From an uncultured Muribaculaceae bacterium (GTDB lineage Bacteria > Bacteroidota > Bacteroidia > Bacteroidales > Muribaculaceae): DNA of 15,585 nt. Where the stretch lies: the NCBI GenBank assembly GCA_910584735.1, contig CAJUBM010000070.1, forward strand, positions 1-15,585, in the 5' to 3' direction. This document shows, piece after piece, positions 1 through 7,400 of the stretch. Each line of letters begins with the position of its first letter. Within the stretch, counting starts at the first letter, position 1. A model generated the notes under the pieces. That model was not told the DNA's origin and made no database searches. It saw nothing but the letters and a program-made list of their open reading frames with translations. Made by a program: the position numbers and the translations under genes.

Positions 1-280
1 AAGGACGGCCGCGGCGCGTGTCAGAATTGTCCATCACGTCGTCATGGAGAAGCGTGAAATTATGATACATCTCAATGCCGGCAGCCGGACGGAAGGCAGC
101 TTCGTAATTGCTGCCGAATGCATCGGCCGCCATCAGCATCAATGACGGACGCAGTCTTTTGCCGCCTGCAGAAAGAGCGTAAGATATAGGTTCGTAGAGA
201 GATGCAAGAACGCCGCCGGGATACTCCAGCTCGCGCAATGATTTCTCCACCAAAGCTGAATATTCAGAGAAAGTTTTCAT
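1..280 (-). CDS. Polyprenyl diphosphate synthase, N-terminal part (cut by window edge)
   Basis: Only the first 93 codons are present; the gene runs off the left edge. The family condenses isopentenyl diphosphate with an allylic diphosphate to make farnesyl, geranylgeranyl or longer prenyl diphosphates for quinones and undecaprenyl carriers. Visible are the substrate-binding GGKRLRP motif (residues 39-45) and the first aspartate-rich motif DDVMD (80-84), followed by RRGRP. The DDxxD spacing has no two-residue insertion, and Phe75 lies five residues before the first Asp, which fits a short-chain enzyme, but the product length cannot be fixed from this part. The start ATG (278-280) overlaps the stop of the upstream lipoprotein gene in an ATGA, so the two are probably translationally coupled. 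Confidence 0.93.
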   Translation of the reverse strand, partial: MKTFSEYSALVEKSLRELEYPGGVLASLYEPISYALSAGGKRLRPSLMLMAADAFGSNYEAAFRPAAGIEMYHNFTLLHDDVMDNSDTRRGRP

Positions 281-870
281 TCGTAATTTATAAATTTATC
301 GTAAATGGCTTTGGGCATGTCCCTGCCGCTGTCCGCTTCAAGCACTGTCCGAAAACCTATTATGAATCTGTTGTAAGTATTGCTGTCGTTACCGCATGCC
401 GTCTTAAAAGCCTTCAGTTCCCTCTCCACATCCTCAACAGAGAGATTCTTCTCCCTGATAGACTGCATGTATTCAAGACCCAACTGGAGTCCGAGCCCCT
501 GAGGATCTTCAACTCCCGCCATGGCATACATCCGCATCTTGTCGGCAAGGGGAAGCGAAGCCACGAAACTGTCATACTCGTCACCGAAGCTGTCAAGCTC
601 TTTCCCGGTGTATTTCTCATAGGCAAAACTTGTGGCTATGCCGAGATTGTCAATCTTAGCATCTTTCAGCTGACCCAGGGCGGCACGACATATGAAACGG
701 GCAACGGAATCAGGTGTCGTGTTTTTCATGACGAATGCCACGCGGGCTGTATCTGGGAGCGCATTGAAACCCTCCGGGAAACCGGAGCCAGAGTCTTTCT
801 TACCGCCTTTGCAACCGCATAAAACAGTCATAATGCAAAATGCGGCAATAAAAAAATACCTTTTCATCAT
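277..870 (-). CDS. Hypothetical lipoprotein upstream of the prenyl synthase
   Basis: A 197-residue protein with a lipoprotein signal peptide: Met-Met-Lys-Arg, a hydrophobic run, then the lipobox LCGC with Cys20 as the lipidated residue. A GGKKDSGSG linker follows. The rest is a soluble, mostly helical domain rich in charged residues and lacking any motif I recognise. Position suggests attachment to an envelope membrane facing the periplasm. The start could be either of the first two Met codons. Its stop overlaps the start of the prenyl synthase gene, so the two form an operon. I cannot name a function; the operon link to isoprenoid synthesis is the only hint. Confidence 0.85.
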   Translation of the reverse strand: MMKRYFFIAAFCIMTVLCGCKGGKKDSGSGFPEGFNALPDTARVAFVMKNTTPDSVARFICRAALGQLKDAKIDNLGIATSFAYEKYTGKELDSFGDEYDSFVASLPLADKMRMYAMAGVEDPQGLGLQLGLEYMQSIREKNLSVEDVERELKAFKTACGNDSNTYNRFIIGFRTVLEADSGRDMPKAIYDKFINYE

Positions 871-884
871 TTTTAAACAGCTTC

Positions 885-918
885 TTATAGAGTGAAGTGT
901 ATTGACTTCTCTCTATAA
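885..918 (-). promoter_or_regulatory. 5' leader hairpin of the lipoprotein/prenyl synthase operon
   Basis: TTATAGAG (885-892) pairs with CTCTATAA (911-918), and inside it GAAGT (894-898) pairs with ACTTC (905-909), separated by one T-T mismatch and closed by a 6-nt loop. The predicted start of transcription from the -7 box at 927-934 lies only a few bases before it, so the transcript would begin almost directly with this stem. That placement is typical of mRNA-stabilising 5' stems; the role is inferred. Confidence 0.5.
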
Positions 919-926
919 ATTTACTG

Positions 927-934
927 CAAAAGTA
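927..934 (-). promoter_or_regulatory. -7 box of the lipoprotein/prenyl synthase operon
   Basis: On the minus strand this reads TACTTTTG, an exact match to the Bacteroidetes primary sigma -7 consensus TAnnTTTG, about 57 bases before the lipoprotein start. A TTTG is present further upstream (947-950) but only 12 bases away, too close for the usual -33 element, so the -33 match is weak. Confidence 0.55.
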
Positions 935-977
935 ATAAAAAATCGGCAAAAAATTATGTCAATTCAGAGAAAAGCAT

Positions 978-985
978 TAACTTCG
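978..985 (+). promoter_or_regulatory. Possible -7 box of the tRNA-Ser gene
   Basis: TAACTTCG matches TAnnTTTG at all but one base and lies about 60 bases before the tRNA. A short stem, GCCGC (1005-1009) with GCGGC (1016-1020), sits in the leader between it and the tRNA. No clear -33 element is seen, so this is tentative. Confidence 0.3.
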
Positions 986-1045
986 CGCTGTGAAAACCGA
1001 AACCGCCGCATTTCAGCGGCAAACCGGAGCGACAGAAGCAACTCT

Positions 1046-1133
1046 GGAGTGATGCTCGAGTGGCTGAAGAGGCACGCCTGGAAAGCGTGTATACGCCAAA
1101 AGCGTATCGGGGGTTCGAATCCCCCTCACTCCG
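1046..1133 (+). tRNA. tRNA-Ser (anticodon GGA)
   Basis: The acceptor stem pairs GGAGTGA (1046-1052) with TCACTCC (1126-1132), followed by discriminator G1133. The anticodon stem CACGC/GCGTG holds loop CTGGAAA with anticodon GGA at 1080-1082, reading the Ser codons UCC and UCU. A long variable arm (TACGC/GCGTA) and a GGGGG-TTCGAAT-CCCCC T arm are the hallmarks of a class II tRNA-Ser. The 3' CCA is not encoded, as is usual in Bacteroidetes. The tRNA is a plausible insertion site for the adjoining phage. Confidence 0.97.
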
Positions 1134-1137
1134 CAAG

Positions 1138-1194
1138 GAACACGTTGAAAGACAACGAATTGAAGCGTTGATTCAACGTGTTCTTTCCTTTTTC
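1138..1194 (+). terminator. Intrinsic terminator after tRNA-Ser
   Basis: A 12-bp perfect stem, GAACACGTTGAA (1138-1149) with TTCAACGTGTTC (1172-1183), contains an inner CAACG/CGTTG stem and is followed by the T-rich run TTTCCTTTTTC. It begins 5 bases after the tRNA. Whether it belongs to the host or was brought by the phage depends on where the attachment core lies. Confidence 0.85.
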
Positions 1195-1219
1195 TCCCCC
1201 GGAAACGACATTAAAAAAA

Positions 1220-1289
1220 ACCGAAAGACTGCCGAAAATAGCTGAGAAAAGCCGAAAAATGCCGAGGTCTGCACGCAACATGCACGCAA
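1220..1289 (+). repeat. Short direct repeats between tRNA and integrase (possible integrase sites)
   Basis: Two sets are visible. GCCGAAAA occurs at 1231-1238 and 1251-1258, with near copies ACCGAAAG at 1220 and GCCGAGGT at 1261. TGCACGCAA occurs at 1270-1278 and 1281-1289, exactly 11 bp apart, about one helical turn. Tyrosine integrases bind short repeated arm-type sites next to the attachment core, and this is where such sites would lie. The assignment is inference. Confidence 0.4.
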
Positions 1290-1341
1290 ATATTTGAGGT
1301 AAGAAAAGCTATTAAAGTGGTTCGGAGGTGAGTTTAATGTT

Positions 1342-2613
1342 ATGACAACCGTAAAAGTTATTCTTGACAAGCGAGCCGCCAAAGACGGAAAGGCTGCTCC
1401 GCTCAAAATCTCAATCTGCCATGAAAGGCAGACATCGCTTATCTCACTGAACGTATATGTAATGCCGCACCAGTGGGATTCAGTTACGGAGAAAGTAATC
1501 GACCACCCAAATCAGCTTCAACTAAACGCTTTCATCGGAGGCCGCAAGGTCGAGGTGGAAAAGGTGCTTATTTCATTGCTCGATGATGAGATAATCAGTG
1601 GAATGAGGGCAAAAGATGTAAAAGATTACATACTTGCCAAGATTGCCCCCAAAGTGGAAAAGGCCGAAAAGCCCGAAGAAGATCCGAACACATTTATAAA
1701 ATGGTTCGACCGCTTCACCGGGCGCAAGCAAGGGCGCACAAAGGCAATCTATGAGGCAACACGCAGCCGCCTTGTGGCGTGGCTCGGAGAAGCCGGCCTT
1801 GCCAAAGTGAAGTTCGAGGACATCAAGATTTCGTGGCTCGAAAGTTTCAACGATTTCCTGGCAAAGACTTGCAAGACAAACTCGATAGCGATACATATGC
1901 GTAACATTCGCACCGTAGTTAATTACGCTATTGACAACGAGGTAACGAATACCTATGCCTTTCGCCGCTTCAAAATAAAGAGTGAGGCAACACGAAAGCG
2001 CAACTTCGACACAACAACACTCCGCGCCATATTCTCGGCGCAGGGGTTGGAGGAATGGGAAGAAAAGTACCGCGATTTCTTCGCCCTTACATTTATGTTG
2101 GTAGGCATAAATGTGGTTGACCTCTGCAACCTCGAAGAAATAGTGTCCGGGCGCGTCAACTATATAAGAGCCAAGACACATCGGCCTTATTCCATCAAGG
2201 TAGAGCCGGAAGCACTTGCGCTCATTGAGAAATACAGCGGCGAGAAGCACCTGCTTAACTACCTCGATGGCTGCGTCAACTACCGCCACTTTTACAACAA
2301 TCTGTGTAAAGGTCTGAAAGCCGTAAAAGAAAAACTCGGTCTTTCTGAACTGACAACCTACTGGGCGCGCCATTCGTGGGCTACGATAGCTGCCAGCCTC
2401 GATATTCCCAAAGATACAATAGCCGCAGCGTTAGGCCACGGAGGAAATACAGTAACCGACATCTACATTGAATATGATATGAGCAAGGTAGATGATGCCA
2501 ACAGAAAAGTGCTTGACTGGGTACTTTACGGCAAAGATTGGCGCAAACCTGTTGAAGCCCCGGCAAAACGGCGCGGTCGGCCTCGTAAGGCGGCTGAGGC
2601 CGAAGCTGCATAA
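1342..2613 (+). CDS. int: Tyrosine recombinase (phage integrase)
   Basis: A 423-residue site-specific recombinase that would integrate and excise the phage. It has the Bacteroidetes layout: an N-terminal arm-binding domain (about 1-100), a SAM-like core-binding domain (about 115-215) and a C-terminal catalytic domain. Recognisable are the beta-hairpin Lys (K278 in AKTH), R343 in YWARHSW, H366 in LGH and the nucleophile Y375, nine residues after H366 as in XerD. Two canonical residues differ: Asn257 (GIN) stands where Arg I is expected, and Tyr340 replaces the His of HxxR. The basic KRRGRPRK tail (409-416) is an AT-hook-like DNA-binding motif. The start is preceded by GGAGGTG at 1324-1330. A three-codon ATG TTA TGA reading overlaps the start. 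The stop is 1 bp from the stop of the convergent tail gene. Confidence 0.95.
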   Translation: MTTVKVILDKRAAKDGKAAPLKISICHERQTSLISLNVYVMPHQWDSVTEKVIDHPNQLQLNAFIGGRKVEVEKVLISLLDDEIISGMRAKDVKDYILAKIAPKVEKAEKPEEDPNTFIKWFDRFTGRKQGRTKAIYEATRSRLVAWLGEAGLAKVKFEDIKISWLESFNDFLAKTCKTNSIAIHMRNIRTVVNYAIDNEVTNTYAFRRFKIKSEATRKRNFDTTTLRAIFSAQGLEEWEEKYRDFFALTFMLVGINVVDLCNLEEIVSGRVNYIRAKTHRPYSIKVEPEALALIEKYSGEKHLLNYLDGCVNYRHFYNNLCKGLKAVKEKLGLSELTTYWARHSWATIAASLDIPKDTIAAALGHGGNTVTDIYIEYDMSKVDDANRKVLDWVLYGKDWRKPVEAPAKRRGRPRKAAEAEAA

Positions 2614-2614
2614 A

Positions 2615-4402
2615 TTACTCGGTGATTGGGTAGAAAACGCCTTTGAGTAACTGCGACATTCCCTGTTCGGTGAAGGTCGCGGTTATTTTTTCGCAGACGT
2701 ATTTCTTGCCGTGTATGATGAAAACGCTCCTTACGTTTGGTATGGAATCGGCAAGGAACTTAAAGGTTGTTTTCTTGCCTGTGTCGATACGGTGTACTAT
2801 ACGGCGGCTGTTGAGCTGCCGATTGTTGAGGCGCATATTGAAATGGAGATACTGAAAGTTGCTCCAGTCTTCCATAATTTCAATATCCTCCACTTGCGGA
2901 TAAGGCAGTTTGCCGCGAGTGTTCTGTGCTCCGTCCCAAAAGCCGACATAGATACGGTCGTAGTATTCGGCTTTCTTCTCTTTCTCCCCTGCTTCAAGGC
3001 TCTGTATGGTGTGGGTCTGCATAAACGGATATGTGCTTTCGTCCTCCCCGGTGCCGTTGTCCTCGTCGTAGCCGGAGAAAGAGAGGAACAGGCAACGTCC
3101 GTACTTTTCTTCGGTGTAGTCTATCCGCGCCGGAACAAATTCGATTTCGATCTGGTCGGCGTCTTCGCTCTCGTCCACAATGCGCCCGCCGAAAAGATTC
3201 ACAGGCTGCAACACACATTTATATGTGAACCGTAATCTGTACTTGTCAAAATAAGGGGTACGGCTGACGGCACGGATAACAAAGTATGCGTCGGCATCTT
3301 TGGCATACAGCAAGCGGTCTATCTGACTGCTTCGATGATGCTGCCCGTCCCAAGTTCGCCAGCCTTTGTTAGCGGCCAAAAGTTCGCGCATGGTATCATA
3401 TATGACGGCGCGGTCTTTCCATGCCTTTATAAACCAGTCGCACGAGTAATATTTCCATACGGCATGGTCGCACTCCTTATAGACGAGGTTTTTAGCCTCG
3501 GCATACTCGCACCGGGCATCTTCAACCGATACTTCGGTGGAGTGTTCGGAAAGCACGTCGCGCAGTTCGACGGCACCCGACGCGGCCATCAGGTCGTGCG
3601 TGAAGGCGAAAGCCACGGTACGGGCGCGGTGGTTTATCTCAAACTCCGCGCCTAAAAAGATTTCCAGTTTCTCGAAAAACTCCGCGACAGTCCAGTGCGG
3701 CAAAGCACGGGCGTACTGCGGCGTGTACCATGCCGCCGGGAGGCAGTTGCAGACAAGCAGCCAGCGGTGTTCTTCGGATTGCTCCCATTGCGACAGGTCT
3801 ACGGCATAGCCTACGGCCTCGCAAATCTTACGCACGATGAATATGAGGTAAGGCTGCCACGACAGCCCCCATGTGTCGGAGTGCCAGGAGTAATGCCCCC
3901 TGTTCTGTGTGGCATCGTCCACGGTGTATTCGGCAAGGTTCTGAATATTGCCCGAATAATCGTTTACCCACGGCAGAGCCACAGCATCGGGATAATAAGA
4001 GGGCTGCCACGCCTTTACCGGGTCGGGCTTGCCCGAAGGCCATTGGCCGAGGTCGAGTTCATTTATATAGATGTCGTCGAAGGTCTGCGAGAAGTTCTGC
4101 TCGCTGCGGCCTTCAAGGAACTGGCATTTTACCTCGGAAGCGTTGATTTCGTTGACAGTGATGGAGCCGAATTTGAAAAACTTGCCGTGCCGTATTTCGC
4201 ACTCGAAAATTACCTTACGGGCGATAACGTCCGCACGGTTGATGTTGCCGAAAATGGCCGTATTCTCCGGGCAGTCTTTCAGCGGAAAGGTTATGCTCAA
4301 AGTATAGCCGTCCGAACCGCTGAACATTCGATTTTCGGCCACATATTCAAAAGATGTGCCGGATTTGAGGACTGCATCGCGCCCGTTTATTCTAATTTCC
4401 AT
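2615..4402 (-). CDS. Large tail-tip/baseplate-type protein (function from position)
   Basis: A 595-residue protein immediately downstream of the tape measure gene (16-bp gap), on the same strand and clearly in the same transcript. It is rich in Trp, Tyr and acidic residues, has no signal peptide or membrane segment, and shows alternating beta-type sequence: an N-terminal region (about 1-130) with strands like VIFECEIRHGKFFKFGSI, then a long central part with many aromatic residues. In tailed phages the gene after the tape measure usually encodes a distal-tail, tail-tip or baseplate hub protein, and that is my call. I recognise no catalytic motif. It is the last gene of the late operon and abuts the integrase with no terminator between them. 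Confidence 0.6.
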   Translation of the reverse strand: MEIRINGRDAVLKSGTSFEYVAENRMFSGSDGYTLSITFPLKDCPENTAIFGNINRADVIARKVIFECEIRHGKFFKFGSITVNEINASEVKCQFLEGRSEQNFSQTFDDIYINELDLGQWPSGKPDPVKAWQPSYYPDAVALPWVNDYSGNIQNLAEYTVDDATQNRGHYSWHSDTWGLSWQPYLIFIVRKICEAVGYAVDLSQWEQSEEHRWLLVCNCLPAAWYTPQYARALPHWTVAEFFEKLEIFLGAEFEINHRARTVAFAFTHDLMAASGAVELRDVLSEHSTEVSVEDARCEYAEAKNLVYKECDHAVWKYYSCDWFIKAWKDRAVIYDTMRELLAANKGWRTWDGQHHRSSQIDRLLYAKDADAYFVIRAVSRTPYFDKYRLRFTYKCVLQPVNLFGGRIVDESEDADQIEIEFVPARIDYTEEKYGRCLFLSFSGYDEDNGTGEDESTYPFMQTHTIQSLEAGEKEKKAEYYDRIYVGFWDGAQNTRGKLPYPQVEDIEIMEDWSNFQYLHFNMRLNNRQLNSRRIVHRIDTGKKTTFKFLADSIPNVRSVFIIHGKKYVCEKITATFTEQGMSQLLKGVFYPITE

Positions 4403-4418
4403 AAAGAAAGATTATTGA

Positions 4419-7400
4419 TTATTTCCTTGATTTAGGCAGACGGTTTCGCATCAGGCGGTCGTATTCGTCCTGTGCGCGCTGTATGCCGTGGTCGCCTGTA
4501 ACGGTATTGACGGTAACGAAAGGCTCGTTGAGCCGTTCATCGAGGCGGTCGAGCGTCGCATAGAGCCGTTCATCAGCCGCAGGTGCGGCCTGCGGCGGCA
4601 CGTTGACATTGACAACGGGCATGGCCTGGGGTTGCGCGGCAAGCACCATAGGGGCTGTTATTGAGCGCGACACGTCGGCTGCGGTCAGCGATCCGACAGT
4701 GTTTGTGCGCTGTGCATAGTCGAGGGCTTCGATGAGCGGCCTTGTCTGCGGCGATTTCACGAGTTTCTGCGAGGCTACCCATTCTCCGGCATGAACCACA
4801 CCGGCCACTTGGTCGGGCTTGCCCTCCGGGGTAAAGCCGCCGGATTTGTAGCCCTGCGCCTCCGATGCCTGTTGCTGCTTCTTGATGGTGGCTATCTGTA
4901 TGGCACCTGCGGCAACGGCCATCGCCGCCGCTATCGGCGCAAGGATATAGCCGATAACTGGCACGGCGGCAGCGGAGCCATAGGCGTTCAGGGCATTTGT
5001 GGCTGTCTGCGCCACTGCCTGAATAACCTGCATCACGAACATTTTGCGGTTGGCCTCCTTCTTGATTTTGGCAATTTCCTTTTCTTTCTGCTTCTCGGCT
5101 TTCTTGACGCGATAGGAATTGCCCTCTGCAAGCTCTATTTCGCGGTCGTACTTTTTTTCGGCCTTTGCCACTTCGAGGTCGGAGGAAGCTCTGACAAACT
5201 CAGAATACTGCTGCATACCGGCAGTCATCACGGCAAAGACCGATTGGGCGAGCGCGGCAAGGCGTGTCGCCCAGTTGCCTCCGTCTTCCTCGGTGCTGTC
5301 AAAAAAGTTCTTCCATGCCTCGTAGATGTCGAGAAGCTGATTGGTATGTTCGGAGCCTAACCGCCTCACGCCCTCGATTGCCTTTTTCTCGTAAGCACGG
5401 TTGATGCGGTCTTTGGCGGCCTCGGCCTGTTCGTGGGTAATCACCCCCTGGGCTTCGAGCGAAGCCACAATGTCGAGTTCACGCTTCTTCGCAAGGGCTG
5501 TCCGCGCCGCCGATCCCTGCGCGGGCCTGGCGGAGTCGGGCATATACTCGTCGGCATATTTCTTTTTCAGGTCGCTTTGCGCCCGGAGATAGTCTTCGTA
5601 AGAGATAAGCCCTGCGGCATAAGCCTCGCCGAGCACCTGCGTTTCGAGTTCGAGGCGTTTCCCGGCTTCCTGATATTCGTACTGTTTGCGCCACTCGGCC
5701 ACACGCTGCGCCAAAAGTTTCTGACGGCGCAGCCTCTCGGCGTCCTCGGCCTGTTCAATCTGCACGACATAGTTGTGGTATTCCTCGCTGTCTTTGGTAT
5801 AGGCGTCGCGCATTTCCTTAAGGTACTTAACCTTAATCTCGAAAAGGCGTTGCTGCAATGCCTCCTCGTTCCCATAGAGGGCATTGCCGGGAGTGGCGGC
5901 GTCCATCTGCGCCTGTACCTCCTCGGCTGTCTTCTTGCGGTGGCTTTCCTCCACCGACATGGCGGCGTTCTTTTTCAGCCACTCGGCCTGAATCTCCGCT
6001 TTCTTTTTCAGCAGTTCCTGATAGTCCTCGTCCTCCTGAAGATTGTAGTCCTCGAAGATACGGAGGCGGTCGTCGTAGTATTTGATTTCGAGGTTGTGCT
6101 TGTAGAGAAGGAACTGCGTCCACGATTTCAGCCCCGCCGAATAATCGCTGACATTCTGTGCGGCACCGGCCTCCCATTCGCCTTTCGCATCGTTGAGTTT
6201 GTCCTTGAACTCCTTTCGCGCCTTTATTGCCGCGCGCCGTTCCTCGGCCTCGCGCGCCTTGCGGTCTTTTTCCGATTCATAGGGAGTAAAATCATCGAGA
6301 GTAAAGTCCGGGTTGCCCGCCACAGGGTCGTTGGAAGGTGTTTCAAGCACCGACAGCCGGGCACGGGCTTCATCGAGAAATTCGCTCACCTCGTTTGCGG
6401 CGATACGCCTCGTTGTTGGGTTCGGCTCGTTGATGCCTATGATTATGGCGCCGCCCTCTCCACGCTCGGCGTGGCCCTCGAAGTCGGTTATGAGTCGGCG
6501 AAGTTCCGTGGCCGAATATCCGGCGAGAGGATTGGTTTCACGCTCAATCTGATTTATTTCCCCCATCGCGGTTGTATATTCGCCGTGGGTGCCTATCATA
6601 TCGTTAACGACATTTACGGGGTGCGCCGTCCAGCCCCATTTGTCCTGTAAGCTGCCTTTGATTCCCTGCAACTCACCGACAATATCCTGACCGATAGTGC
6701 CGGTGGTCTGCAAGTCAATGACGACGCGGTTAGTTATGCGCACGGCGTCCTTGTAAGACTTGCCGTAGGCGACAAGCTGCTCCTGCAACTTCTTCGCAAG
6801 GCCGCTGAAAGCATCGTCGAAAGTTTCCTGTGCGGCATCTTTCGCGCCCTGTATGGCACGTTCCTTAGCGGCGATGCGCGCCGCAGCCGCAAGCCTTTTG
6901 TAAGCGGCTGTAAGGTCTGTAATCTCGTTGCGCTCGTTGATTAGGCCACGCAGATACTTCCCATACTGGGATATGATAGTGTCCTTGACCTCCTTGTATT
7001 CTTTGGTTCCTCGCTTACAGGCTTCGAGTTTGCCGAAAAGTTCGTCAAGCTGCCGCTGTTCCTTTGAGAGTTCCTTTGAGAAATTGGCGGCGGTGTTGAC
7101 AGCCTCGCGGAGCTTCTTCGTATATTCGGAAGTGCGGTCGCACAAAGCCTTTATAACGAGCACAAGAGCCGTAACCGCCGCGAGAATGAGGCCAAAAGGA
7201 TTGGCCGACATAGCGGCGGTAAGGAGCCGGAAGGCGTGGGTGGCCGCGCCTATGCCCTGCGTAAAGGCTATCACCGCTATGCGCCCCAAAACGACAGCTA
7301 TACGCCATGCGTTGTGAAGCGCGGTCGCGGCCTTGACAACGATATTATATGCTGCATGGGCTGTCTTCACCAGTCCGAGCCACGAATAATAGGCGGCAAA

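Noticed and set aside
202..822. Plus-strand 206-codon open frame
   Set aside because: Antisense to the lipoprotein gene, whose signal peptide, lipobox and ATGA coupling are convincing.
1573..2373. Minus-strand 266-codon open frame
   Set aside because: Shadow inside the integrase gene, which has clear catalytic motifs on the plus strand.
5433..6650. Plus-strand 405-codon open frame
   Set aside because: Lies wholly inside the tape measure gene on the other strand and is a shadow of its codon pattern.
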